Source: UBA2334 sp964396895
Lineage (GTDB): Bacteria; Pseudomonadota; Gammaproteobacteria; Burkholderiales; Burkholderiaceae_C
Assembly: GCA_964396895.1 (NCBI GenBank)
Contig: CAYNGJ010000006.1
Location: 99,392-163,391 of the forward strand
DNA length: 64,000 nt
Direction: 5' to 3'
The stretch's first letter is position 1. The number at the start of each line of letters is the position of its first letter. Of this stretch, positions 35,727-44,688 are shown piece by piece. The notes beneath the pieces were generated by a model. The model made no database searches and was not told the origin of the DNA. It saw nothing but the letters and a program-made list of their open reading frames with translations. Both the position numbers and the translations under genes were made by a program.

Positions 35727-36099
35727 TGCAGGTCCTTGAGTAAAAAAATGGAATGGTGAAGCGGGTGCAACTTGACGCCAGTGGGCAAGCCAAAAGCAGG
35801 TTCGTCCACGCAACAACAGTGCCAATGTAATCAAACAGACATGACCTTGGGGTCGTAAAGCCCAAAAAGAGGGTGGACTTTTGTATCAAAACAACAAATC
35901 CCTAGCACTTGTCAAGGGTGCACCGTTTTGGGGAAAACCCTAGATTGGGTTGCGCCATTTTGGACAGTTTGGTGGCGCCTGATTTGGTGCCCGGTGGCTT
36001 GGAAACGGTGCGTGGCGAATATGCGTAGAAACACCTGCAAGGCCTTGTATGGAGTGGTGCATACTGTCAGTTTTCATTCATGTTCATGAGGTCAATTCC
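35727..36099. other. Divergent intergenic region, porin 2 / peptide-binding protein
   Basis: This 373-base gap contains several related elements: TGCACCG-TTT-TGGGGAA (35919-35935), TGCGCCA-TTT-TGGACAG (35951-35967), and two TTTGGTG half-sites near 35968 and 35983. A TTGACA lies on the minus strand near 35910, but no well-spaced -10 pairs with it. The region probably holds both promoters and their operators. No gene is visible. Confidence 0.5.
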
Positions 36100-37671
36100 A
36101 TGAAATTCAAGCTCAGTTTGTTGTGTGTGGCGCTCGCCGCGTCGGTCATGGGTGCACAGGCCAAACCGTTCAAGTGGTCCAGCGCCAGCGACATTCCCAC
36201 TTGGGACATCCACTCCCAGAACAACGCGCTGGCCAATGGCATTCATGCGTCGGTCTACGAGTCATTGGTGTACTACAACAGCCGCACCTTCAAAATTGAA
36301 CCCATTCTGGCCACCGCGTGGAAGCAGGTGACCCCCACCCAGCTGCGCATGACACTGCGCAAGGGCGTCAAGTTTCACGACGGCACAGCGTTCACGGCGG
36401 ACGATGCCGTGTTCTCGCTGGACCGAGCCATGGCCAAGACCTCCAATTTTGCGGTGTACACCCAGGGCATAGACAAGGTGGTCAAAGTTGATGCCAACAC
36501 CATCGACATCCTGACCAAAGAACCCAATCCGGTGCTGCTCAACCAGCTCACCGAGCTGCGCATGATGAGCAAGGCTTGGGCCGAGAAGAACAACTCAACG
36601 GCCCCCAAGGACATCAAGACCAAGGACGAAAACTTCGCCCACCGCAACGCCATGGGCACTGGGCCTTTCATGCTGAAAGAGTGGCAGCCCGACCAGAAGA
36701 TGGTGCTGACCCGCAACACCGCCTGGTGGGGCCAAGCCGAAGGCAATGTGACCGAAGTGGTGTACACCCCCGTCAAATCAGTGGCCACCCGCATGGCCGC
36801 GCTGTTGTCGGGTGAGGTGGACTTTGTGCTGGACCCCAGCCCACAGGATTTGCCGCGCGTGCGCACAGCGCCCAACCTGAAGGTGATAGATGGCATTGAA
36901 AACCGCACCATCTTTTTGGGTATGGATCAGTTCCGCGACGAGCTGCCCGGCAGCAATGTAAAGGGCAAAAACCCCCTGAAAGACCAGCGTGTGCGCAAGG
37001 CCTTGTACCAGGCCATTGACATCGAGGCCATCAACAAGGTCACCATGCGCGGTCTGGGGCAGCCCACCGGTGCCTTGGTGGCGCCACAGGTGAATGGCTG
37101 GACCAAGGAGGTGGACAAGCGCTACCCCTACAGCCTGGATGCCGCCAAAAAGCTGCTGACCGAAGCGGGCTATGCCGACGGGTTTGAGGTGGATTTCGCT
37201 TGCCCCAACAACCGTTACATCAACGACGAGTCCATTTGCCAGGCGGTCACCGCCATGTGGTCCAAAGTGGGGGTGAAGGCCAAACTGCGCACCCTGCCCT
37301 TGGCCACGTACTTCCCCATGATCCAGCGCTACGAAGCCAGCATCTACATGCTGGGCTGGGGCGTGCCCACGTTTGACGCGCTCTACAGCATCCAGTCACT
37401 GGTGCGCAGCCCGGGTGCTGGCGGTGATGGCAACTACAACGTGGGTCGCTACAGCAACCCACAGATGGACGCCCTGGTCGAGCGCACCAAGAAAGAAACC
37501 GATCTGAAGTTACGCACCGAGTTGCTGACCAAAGCCTTGGCCATGCAAAACGAAGACGTGGCCCACATCCCATTGCACAACCAGATCATTCCCTGGGCCA
37601 TGAAGCGCAACATCAGTGTGGTGCACCGGGCCGACAACCGGCTGGACTGGCGTCTGATCAAGGTGGATTGA
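36100..37671 (+). CDS. ABC transporter substrate-binding protein, peptide/nickel (SBP family 5)
   Basis: The product (523 residues) has a signal peptide (LSLLCVALAASVMGAQA) and the family 5 solute-binding fold with LRKGVKFHDGTAFTADDAVFS, NAMGTGPFMLKEWQPDQKM and DQRVRKALYQAID. These periplasmic proteins bind di- or oligopeptides, opines or similar amides; the ligand cannot be read from the sequence. It starts an operon that runs to 44615. GAGG lies eight bases before the ATG at 36100. The permease start codon follows its stop with no gap. Confidence 0.92.
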   Translation: MKFKLSLLCVALAASVMGAQAKPFKWSSASDIPTWDIHSQNNALANGIHASVYESLVYYNSRTFKIEPILATAWKQVTPTQLRMTLRKGVKFHDGTAFTADDAVFSLDRAMAKTSNFAVYTQGIDKVVKVDANTIDILTKEPNPVLLNQLTELRMMSKAWAEKNNSTAPKDIKTKDENFAHRNAMGTGPFMLKEWQPDQKMVLTRNTAWWGQAEGNVTEVVYTPVKSVATRMAALLSGEVDFVLDPSPQDLPRVRTAPNLKVIDGIENRTIFLGMDQFRDELPGSNVKGKNPLKDQRVRKALYQAIDIEAINKVTMRGLGQPTGALVAPQVNGWTKEVDKRYPYSLDAAKKLLTEAGYADGFEVDFACPNNRYINDESICQAVTAMWSKVGVKAKLRTLPLATYFPMIQRYEASIYMLGWGVPTFDALYSIQSLVRSPGAGGDGNYNVGRYSNPQMDALVERTKKETDLKLRTELLTKALAMQNEDVAHIPLHNQIIPWAMKRNISVVHRADNRLDWRLIKVD

Positions 37672-38652
37672 TTGTTCGCCTTCATCATTCGACGTTTGCT
37701 GCAGGCCGCCATCGTGATGGTCACGGTGGCCCTGATTTCCTTCATGCTGTTTCAGTACGTGGGCGATCCGGTGGTGTTTCTGTTGGGGCAGGATGCCACG
37801 CCCGATCAGGTGGCCGAATTGCGTGCGGCCTTGGGTTTGGACCAGCCTTTCTTCGTGCAGTTCTGGCATTTCCTGGCCAATGCGGTGCAAGGTGAATTTG
37901 GGCTCAGCCTGCGCCAGGGGGCCAAGGTGTCCAGCCTGATTGCTGAGCGTTTCCCCGCCACGCTGGAGTTGGCGCTGGTGGCGGCGTTTTTGGCGTTGGC
38001 GCTGGGCATCCCCATGGGGGTGTACGCGGCGCTCAAGCGGGGCAGTGTGCTGTCGCAGGTGTTCATGACCCTGTCACTGCTGGGGGTGTCATTGCCGACC
38101 TTCCTGATTGGCATCTTGCTGATCCTGCTGTTCGCGGTGAACCTGGGCTGGTTTCCCAGCTTTGGCCGGGGCGAGGTCACCCACCTGGGGGGCTGGACCA
38201 CGGGCCTGCTGACGGCCAAGGGGTGGCACCACATCACCCTGCCGGCCATCACGCTGGCCATTTTCCAGCTCACGCTGATCATGCGACTGGTGCGCGCCGA
38301 GATGCTGGAGGTGCTGCGCACCGACTACATCAAGTTTGCCCGGGCGCGGGGTCTGACCGACCGTGCCGTGCACTTTGGCCATGCGCTGAAGAACACGCTG
38401 GTGCCGGTCATGACCATCACCGGCTTGCAGTTGGGGGGGCTGATTGCGTTTGCCATCATCACGGAAACCGTGTTTCAGTGGCCCGGCATGGGTTTGCTGT
38501 TCATCCAGGCCGTGACGTTTGCTGACATCCCCGTGATGGCCGCCTACCTGTGTCTGATTGCGCTGATTTTTGTGGTCATCAACCTGCTGGTGGATTTGCT
38601 CTACTTCTTGGTCGACCCGCGTTTGCGTGCAGACAAAGCAGGAGGCCACTGA
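37672..38652 (+). CDS. ABC transporter permease, DppB type
   Basis: The 326-residue product has about six membrane helices, the N-terminal IIRRLLQAAIVMVTVALISF helix and the EAA loop region (RTDYIKFARARGLTDRAVHFGHALKN) that contacts the ATPases. It is the first of two permease subunits of the peptide-type transporter. The start is TTG at 37672, directly after the TGA of the binding protein. The second permease gene is displaced 3 kb downstream by the amidohydrolase and a second binding protein. Confidence 0.92.
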   Translation: MFAFIIRRLLQAAIVMVTVALISFMLFQYVGDPVVFLLGQDATPDQVAELRAALGLDQPFFVQFWHFLANAVQGEFGLSLRQGAKVSSLIAERFPATLELALVAAFLALALGIPMGVYAALKRGSVLSQVFMTLSLLGVSLPTFLIGILLILLFAVNLGWFPSFGRGEVTHLGGWTTGLLTAKGWHHITLPAITLAIFQLTLIMRLVRAEMLEVLRTDYIKFARARGLTDRAVHFGHALKNTLVPVMTITGLQLGGLIAFAIITETVFQWPGMGLLFIQAVTFADIPVMAAYLCLIALIFVVINLLVDLLYFLVDPRLRADKAGGH

Positions 38653-38653
38653 C

Positions 38654-39898
38654 GTGAGCAGCAGTGCGGTGGGCGTACAGCCCCGCATCCGTGCGCAGGG
38701 CAGGGCGTTTGCCCACATTGCGGCCTACCTGCCCGAGCTGATGGCGTTGCGCCGTGACCTCCACGCCCACCCCGAGCTGGGCTTTGAAGAGGTGTACACC
38801 AGTCAGCGCGTGGTCGAGGCCCTGAAGGTGTGTGGGGTGGATGAAGTTCACCCCCACATTGGCAAGACCGGTGTGGTGGCCGTCATCCATGGGCAGCGGC
38901 GCAGCAGTGGCCGCCTGCTGGGCCTGCGGGCCGACATGGATGCACTCCCTATGACCGAGCACAACGAGTTCCCCTGGCGCTCGACCAAGCCCGGGTTGAT
39001 GCATGGGTGCGGCCACGACGGCCACACGGCGATGCTGGTGGGGGCCGCCCGTTACCTGGCCGAAACCCGGAATTTCGACGGGACGGCCGTGCTGGTGTTT
39101 CAGCCTGGCGAAGAGGGGTATGCCGGTGCCAAGGCCATGATCGACGATGGCCTGTTTGAGCGTTTTCCGGTCGAATCGATTTACGCCATGCACAACTGGC
39201 CGCAGATGCGGCCAGGGCAAATCGGCATCAACCCCGGCCCCATGATGGCGGCGGCCGACCGGGTGACCATCCACATCACCGGCAAGGGGGGGCATGGCGC
39301 CCACGCCTACCTGGCGGTGGACCCGGTGCTGGTGGCGGCCCACATCATCACGGCGGTACAAAGCATCGTGTCGCGCAACGTGCGCCCGCTGGACAGCGCC
39401 GTCATCAGCCTGTGTGCCATGCAGGCGGGTGATGTCCATGCCTTCAGCGTGTTGCCGGGCGAGGCCACGCTGGTGGGCACGGTGCGCACCTTCAGCCCGG
39501 CCATCCAGTCCATGGTGGAAAAGCGCTTGAACGAACTGTGCGCTGCCGTGGCCCTGGGCTTTGGGGCCACGGCCACGGTGCACTACGAGCGCATTTACCC
39601 CGCCACGGTCAACACAGGGCCCGAGGCCGGCTTTGCCGCAGACGTGGCTGAGTTGCTGGTGGGGGCCGACCAGGTGGACCGCGACATGGACCCCAGCATG
39701 GGGGCGGAAGACTTCTCCTTCATGCTGCAGGCCAAACCAGGCGCCTATCTGCGCCTGGGGCAGGGCGCTGACAACGGCGTGGGCAGTTGTTTTCTGCACA
39801 ACAGCCGCTACGACTTCAACGACGAGGTGTTGCCCCTGGGCGCTGCGTTGCACGCCGGGCTCATTGAGCAAGGCCTGCCGCTGGCGCCGCCAGACTGA
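38654..39898 (+). CDS. M20 family amidohydrolase (hippurate hydrolase-like)
   Basis: The product is 414 residues from the GTG at 38654, which has a strong AGGAGG eight bases upstream. The dinuclear metal site is visible in LHAHPELGFEE, GLRADMDALPM, MHGCGHDGHTAML, PGEEGYAGAKAM and MGAEDFSFM. The family hydrolyses N-acyl amino acids, hippurate or related amides in the cytoplasm. Its place between the DppB-type permease and a second binding protein suggests that it cleaves the imported substrate. The operon therefore probably handles an N-acylated amino acid or a capped peptide, an inference from context. Confidence 0.92.
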   Translation: MSSSAVGVQPRIRAQGRAFAHIAAYLPELMALRRDLHAHPELGFEEVYTSQRVVEALKVCGVDEVHPHIGKTGVVAVIHGQRRSSGRLLGLRADMDALPMTEHNEFPWRSTKPGLMHGCGHDGHTAMLVGAARYLAETRNFDGTAVLVFQPGEEGYAGAKAMIDDGLFERFPVESIYAMHNWPQMRPGQIGINPGPMMAAADRVTIHITGKGGHGAHAYLAVDPVLVAAHIITAVQSIVSRNVRPLDSAVISLCAMQAGDVHAFSVLPGEATLVGTVRTFSPAIQSMVEKRLNELCAAVALGFGATATVHYERIYPATVNTGPEAGFAADVAELLVGADQVDRDMDPSMGAEDFSFMLQAKPGAYLRLGQGADNGVGSCFLHNSRYDFNDEVLPLGAALHAGLIEQGLPLAPPD

Positions 39899-39993
39899 AC
39901 CGATCCTCCCCGGTATTTCACTTCATTTCATTGTTCGCCCAAGGGGCCGGTCCGTACCGGGTTGGCCATGTGTTTTACCCACAGGAGATGACC

Positions 39994-41574
39994 ATGATTT
40001 TCAAGAAAAAACAGCTTCCAGCGCTTGTGGCCATTGTGTTCTCTGCTGCAATTTCCACTGTTTCTGCGCAGACCATTCGCATCGGCAATCAGGGTGATGC
40101 CCTGTCCATGGACCCGCACTCGCTGAACGAGTCGCTGCAACTCAGCGTCACCGGCAACGTGTACGAGCCGCTGGTGGCCCGCGACAGCAAGCTGCAACTG
40201 ACCCCAGGGTTGGCCACGGGCTGGAAGCAGGCCAGCCCCCATGTGTGGCGCTTCGAATTGCGCCAAGGCGTCAAGTTTCACGATGGCACGCCCTTCACCG
40301 CCGATGATGTGCTGTTCAGCTTCACCCGCGCCGCAGGTGAGGGCTCGGACATGCGCAGCTACACCAACGACATCAAGGAGGTGCGCAAGGTCGGGGACCA
40401 CGCAGTGGAAATCGAGACCAAGGCGCCATTTCCCATCCTGCCCGACGTGATCTCGCTGGTCTACATCATGAGCAAGACCTGGTCCGAGGCCAACCAGGCC
40501 ACCAAGCCGGTGGACCGGCGCAAGGGCATTGAGAACGTGGCCTCCTTCAAGGCCAACGGCACAGGGCCTTTCCGGGTGCGCGAGCGCCAGCCCAACGTCA
40601 AGACCACCTTCCAGCGCCACGCCGGTTACTGGGGCAAGGTCGAGGGCAATGTGCAGACCGTGGAGTACACCCCCATTGGCAACGACGCCACGCGTGTGGC
40701 CGCCTTGCTCAGCGGGCAGGTGGACGTGATTGAGCCCGTGCCGTTGCAGGATGTGGCGCGTGTCAACGCCAGTGGCCAACACAAGGTGCTGCAGGGCCCT
40801 GAGCTGCGCACCATTTTTCTGGGCATGGACCAAAAGCGCGACGAACTGCTGTACTCCAACATCAAGGGCAAGAACCCCTTCAAAGACAAGCGCGTGCGCC
40901 AGGCGTTCTACCAGGCCATTGACGTAGTGGGCATACAGAAGGTGGTCATGCGCGGGGCCTCCAATCCCACGGCGCTGATGGTGGGTCCGGGTATCAACGG
41001 GTTTGATGCCGCCATGAACACCCGTTTGCCGTATGACACCGAGGTGGCCAAGAAGCTCATGACCGAAGCGGGCTACCCCAACGGTTTCGAGGTGGGCATG
41101 AACTGCCCCAACGACCGCTACGTGAACGACGGCGCCATTTGCCAGACCGTGGCCGCCAATTTGGCGCGCATCGGCGTGAAGGTGAACCTCCAGGCAGAAA
41201 CCAAGGGCACCTATTTTCCCAAGGTGCTGCGCCGCGACACCAGCTTTTACATGCTGGGCTGGACCCCCGGCACCTACGACTCGCACAACGTGCTCAACAG
41301 CCTGATGCGTTGCGTGGACGACAAGGGCGCTGGTCAGTTCAACCTGGGCGCCTACTGCAACCCCAAGGTGGACGAGTTGGCCGCCAAAATCCAGTCGGAA
41401 ACCGACAAGCCCAAGCGCGACGCCATGATCCGCGAGGCCTTCAAGATCCACACCGACGACATTGGCCACCTGCCCCTGCACCAGCAGGCCTTGGCCTGGG
41501 GCATGAACAACAAGGTGAGTCTGGTGCAGCTGGCTGACAACTTCATGCCGTTCCGATACATGTCAGTGAAATGA
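39994..41574 (+). CDS. ABC transporter substrate-binding protein, second of the operon
   Basis: This 526-residue family 5 binding protein has a signal peptide (ALVAIVFSAAISTVSAQ) and the segments LRQGVKFHDGTPFTADDVLFS, FKANGTGPFRVRERQPNV and DKRVRQAFYQAIDVVGIQKV. It is clearly paralogous to the first binding protein (both have GKNPxKDxRVRxAxYQAID and the NRYINDE/DRYVNDG region). The start at 39994 is chosen over the ATG at 39988 because AGGAG lies six bases upstream of it. Two binding proteins for one membrane complex would widen its substrate range. Confidence 0.92.
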   Translation: MIFKKKQLPALVAIVFSAAISTVSAQTIRIGNQGDALSMDPHSLNESLQLSVTGNVYEPLVARDSKLQLTPGLATGWKQASPHVWRFELRQGVKFHDGTPFTADDVLFSFTRAAGEGSDMRSYTNDIKEVRKVGDHAVEIETKAPFPILPDVISLVYIMSKTWSEANQATKPVDRRKGIENVASFKANGTGPFRVRERQPNVKTTFQRHAGYWGKVEGNVQTVEYTPIGNDATRVAALLSGQVDVIEPVPLQDVARVNASGQHKVLQGPELRTIFLGMDQKRDELLYSNIKGKNPFKDKRVRQAFYQAIDVVGIQKVVMRGASNPTALMVGPGINGFDAAMNTRLPYDTEVAKKLMTEAGYPNGFEVGMNCPNDRYVNDGAICQTVAANLARIGVKVNLQAETKGTYFPKVLRRDTSFYMLGWTPGTYDSHNVLNSLMRCVDDKGAGQFNLGAYCNPKVDELAAKIQSETDKPKRDAMIREAFKIHTDDIGHLPLHQQALAWGMNNKVSLVQLADNFMPFRYMSVK

Positions 41575-41581
41575 GGTCACT

Positions 41582-42493
41582 GTGTTCAATCGTTTGGTGA
41601 GTTGGTACCACGGTGACGTGGGCCATAGTTTTCGGTCATCTCCGGTGGCCATGGGGGCTGCGTTGCTGGCCCTCATTTGTGTGTTCTGTGCGGCGTTTGC
41701 CCCCTGGGTGGCGCCCCACAACCCGTTTGATCTGGCCACCCTGGAGTTGTCCAACGCCAGGCTGCCGCCTGTGTGGCAGGAGGGTGGCAACGCCAGCTTC
41801 CTGCTGGGCACCGATGATCAGGGGCGCGACATCCTGTCGGCCCTGATGTATGGCACCCGCATTTCACTGGCGGTGGGTCTTGCCTCCGTGGTGCTGTCGG
41901 TGGTGGTGGGGGTGGGCCTGGGCCTGCTCGCCGGGTTCCTGGGGGGCTGGGTCGATGCCTTGCTGATGCGCCTGTGCGACGTCATGCTCTCGTTTCCCGC
42001 CATTCTGGTGGCGCTGCTGATTGCCGGTGTGGGCCGTGCGCTGTTTCCCAATGCGCACGATTCGCTCGCGTTTGGCGTGCTCATCATCTCCATCTCGCTC
42101 ACCGGTTGGGTGCAGTACGCCCGCACCGTGCGCGGCTCCACGCTGGTGGAGCGGGGCAAGGAGTACGTGCAGGCGGCCCGGGTGACCGGCGTGTCCAGCG
42201 CGCGCATCATGCGCCGCCATGTACTGCCCAATGTGCTGGGGCCTGTGCTGGTGCTGGCCACCATCCAGGTGGCCACCGCCATCATCACCGAGGCCACGCT
42301 GAGCTTTTTGGGGGTGGGTGCACCGCCCACCTCGCCCTCGCTGGGCACGCTCATCCGCGTGGGCAACGACTACCTGTTCTCGGGCGAATGGTGGATCACC
42401 GTGTTCCCCGGCGCCATGCTGGTCATCATCGCGCTGTCGGTCAACCTGCTGGGCGACTGGCTGCGCGACGCCCTCAACCCCCGTCTCCGTTAA
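41582..42493 (+). CDS. ABC transporter permease, DppC type
   Basis: The 303-residue product is the second membrane subunit of the peptide-type transporter. It has the N-terminal helix (AALLALICVFCAAFAPWVAP), the FLLGTDDQGRDILSALMYGT motif of DppC/OppC proteins, and the EAA loop (YVQAARVTGVSSARIMRRHV). The start is GTG at 41582 with GAGG a few bases upstream. Confidence 0.93.
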   Translation: MFNRLVSWYHGDVGHSFRSSPVAMGAALLALICVFCAAFAPWVAPHNPFDLATLELSNARLPPVWQEGGNASFLLGTDDQGRDILSALMYGTRISLAVGLASVVLSVVVGVGLGLLAGFLGGWVDALLMRLCDVMLSFPAILVALLIAGVGRALFPNAHDSLAFGVLIISISLTGWVQYARTVRGSTLVERGKEYVQAARVTGVSSARIMRRHVLPNVLGPVLVLATIQVATAIITEATLSFLGVGAPPTSPSLGTLIRVGNDYLFSGEWWITVFPGAMLVIIALSVNLLGDWLRDALNPRLR

Positions 42494-42582
42494 CACCCCC
42501 AGCCGGTTCCCCACCCCCGCGCGACCCCGACCAGGGGACGTGGCGGCGAGGGTGGCCAGGGGCCGGTGCACACAGACAGAAC

Positions 42583-43551
42583 ATGAGCCTTTTACAAGTC
42601 AAAGACCTGGTGGTGGAGTTCACCAACCGCCACGGCACCCTGCGCGCGCTGGACGAGGTGTCTTTCGACATCGCACCCGGCGAAATCCTGGGCGTGGTGG
42701 GTGAGTCCGGGGCGGGCAAATCGCTCACGGGTGCGGCCATCATCGGCCTGCTGGAGCCGCCGGGCCAGGTGACCTCGGGCCAAGTGGTGCTGGAGGGAAC
42801 CCGCATCGACAACCTGCCCGCGCACGAGATGCGCAAAATCCGGGGGCGGCGCATCGGTGCCATCTTCCAAGACCCGCTGACCTCGCTCAACCCGCTCTAC
42901 ACCGTGGGGCGCCAGCTGACCGAGACCATCACCACCCACCTGAATGTGAGCGCCGCCGAGGCCCGCCAGCGCGCCATCCAACTGCTGCAAGACACCGGCA
43001 TTCCGGCGGCCGAGCAGCGCATTGACCACTACCCGCACCAGTTCTCCGGTGGCATGCGCCAGCGCGTGGTCATTGCCCTGGCCCTGGCGGCAGAGCCCCA
43101 ACTCATCGTGGCCGACGAACCCACCACGGCGCTGGACGTGTCCATCCAGGCGCAAATCATCAGCCTGCTCAAAAGCATCTGCAAAGAGCGCGGCGCGGCG
43201 GTCATGCTCATCACCCACGACATGGGCGTGATTGCCGAAACCTGTGACCGCGTGGCCGTGCTGTACGCTGGGCGGGTGGCCGAAATTGGGCCAGTGCACG
43301 AGGTCATCAACCACCCGGCCCACCCCTACACCAAGGGGCTGATGGCCTGCATCCCCGACATGACCCAGGACCGCGAGGAACTGCACCAGATCGACGGGGC
43401 CATGCCCCGGCTCAACGCCATTCCCACCGGTTGCGCCTATAACCCACGCTGCCCGCAGGTGTTCGAGCGCTGCCACCGTGACCGCCCCAACCTCATGCCC
43501 GCCGGTGCCACCCGCGCCGCCTGCTGGCTGCACCAAGGGGAAAACGCATGA
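42583..43551 (+). CDS. ABC transporter ATP-binding protein, DppD type
   Basis: The 322-residue ATPase has Walker A GESGAGKS, signature FSGGMRQR, Walker B LIVADEPTTALD, and the C-terminal oligopeptide-transporter extension with cysteines in GCAYNPRCP and FERCHRDRP. In homologues that extension holds an Fe-S cluster or a metal. The start follows an 89-base gap after the permease. The stop overlaps the start of the next ATPase by four bases. Confidence 0.93.
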   Translation: MSLLQVKDLVVEFTNRHGTLRALDEVSFDIAPGEILGVVGESGAGKSLTGAAIIGLLEPPGQVTSGQVVLEGTRIDNLPAHEMRKIRGRRIGAIFQDPLTSLNPLYTVGRQLTETITTHLNVSAAEARQRAIQLLQDTGIPAAEQRIDHYPHQFSGGMRQRVVIALALAAEPQLIVADEPTTALDVSIQAQIISLLKSICKERGAAVMLITHDMGVIAETCDRVAVLYAGRVAEIGPVHEVINHPAHPYTKGLMACIPDMTQDREELHQIDGAMPRLNAIPTGCAYNPRCPQVFERCHRDRPNLMPAGATRAACWLHQGENA

Positions 43552-44615
43552 CCACGTCGACCGACCACCACATGGTTTCCTCCCCCACCGAACACCCCAC
43601 TCCCGCCCACGAAGCGGGCGCGCCGCTGGTGCGTGCCCGCGACCTGGCACGCACCTTCGACGTGTCTCCCCCCTGGCTCAACCGCGTGCTCGAAGGCAAG
43701 CCCAAACTGCTGCTGCGGGCGGTCGATGGGGTGAGCTTTGACATTGCCAAAGGCACCACGCTGGCGCTGGTGGGTGAGTCGGGTTGCGGCAAAAGCACAG
43801 TGGCCCGCTTGCTGGTGGGCCTGTACGCGCCCACGCGTGGCAGCTTTGAGTTCGATGGGCAGAATGCCCATGCTGCCTTCAAAACGCCGCAGGGCAGGGC
43901 GCTGCGCCGCCGCATTCAGATGATTTTTCAGGACCCCTACGCCAGCCTCAACCCGCGCTGGAAGGTGGAGGCCATCATCGGCGAGCCGCTGACCGAGCAC
44001 GGCCTGGTGACCGACCCCGTGGCACTCAAGGCCAAGGTGGGTGAGTTGCTGAAGTCGGTGGGTCTGTCGCCCATGGACATGCTGAAGTACCCGCACCAGT
44101 TCTCCGGCGGACAGCGCCAGCGCATTTCCATTGCGCGTGCCCTGGCCACCGAGCCTGAGTTTCTGGTGTGTGACGAGCCCACCTCGGCGCTGGACGTGAG
44201 CGTGCAGGCCCAGGTGCTCAACATCATGAAAGACCTGCAACGCCAGCGGGGCCTCACCTACCTGTTCATCAGCCACAACCTGGCGGTGGTGCGGCACGTG
44301 TCTGACACCGTGGGCGTGATGTACCTGGGCCGTCTGGTGGAGCTGGCGCCCAAGCACACCTTGTTTGACACCCCGCGCCATCCCTACACGCGCATGCTGC
44401 TGGACGCCATTCCCAAAATGCACGACACCGGCAAGGCCCGCACGCCCGTGTCTGGTGAGGTGCCCAACCCCCTCAATCCTCCCACGGGTTGCGCCTTCAA
44501 CCCCCGCTGCCCCTTGGCCAACGAGCGTTGCCGCACCGAGCGGCCTGTGCTCAAGGCGTGGCAAGACACCCAAGTGGCCTGCCACGCGGTGGAAGAGGGT
44601 CGTGTTCCTGATTGA
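43548..44615 (+). CDS. ABC transporter ATP-binding protein, DppF type
   Basis: The 355-residue ATPase has Walker A GESGCGKST, signature FSGGQRQR, Walker B FLVCDEPTSALD and the oligopeptide-transporter C-terminal region (GCAFNPRCPLANERCRTERP). It pairs with the DppD-type ATPase, from which it is translated through an ATGA overlap. An N-terminal extension of about 25 residues rich in Thr/His/Pro is unlike typical DppF and may be partly non-conserved. It is the last gene of the operon; a dispersed repeat starts at its stop codon. Confidence 0.93.
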   Translation: MTTSTDHHMVSSPTEHPTPAHEAGAPLVRARDLARTFDVSPPWLNRVLEGKPKLLLRAVDGVSFDIAKGTTLALVGESGCGKSTVARLLVGLYAPTRGSFEFDGQNAHAAFKTPQGRALRRRIQMIFQDPYASLNPRWKVEAIIGEPLTEHGLVTDPVALKAKVGELLKSVGLSPMDMLKYPHQFSGGQRQRISIARALATEPEFLVCDEPTSALDVSVQAQVLNIMKDLQRQRGLTYLFISHNLAVVRHVSDTVGVMYLGRLVELAPKHTLFDTPRHPYTRMLLDAIPKMHDTGKARTPVSGEVPNPLNPPTGCAFNPRCPLANERCRTERPVLKAWQDTQVACHAVEEGRVPD

Positions 44616-44672
44616 GTAGCTGACTATTCAATGGGTATAAGCGCTGGATGCCAAAAAAACTTTAAATTTTGG
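44615..44672 (+). repeat. Dispersed AT-rich repeat, copy 3 (intergenic)
   Basis: The segment runs AGTAGCTGACTATTCAATG, then GGTATAAGCGCTGGATGCC and A7. It is the clearest copy, lying between the DppF-type gene and hexR, which converge here. Confidence 0.8.
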
Positions 44673-44688
44673 CGACAGCGCTGGTTGC

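Noticed and set aside
35764..35795. Possible sigma-54 promoter (TGGC...TTGCA) upstream of porin 2
   Set aside because: On the minus strand the GG-to-GC distance is one base shorter than the fixed sigma-54 spacing, which such promoters do not tolerate.
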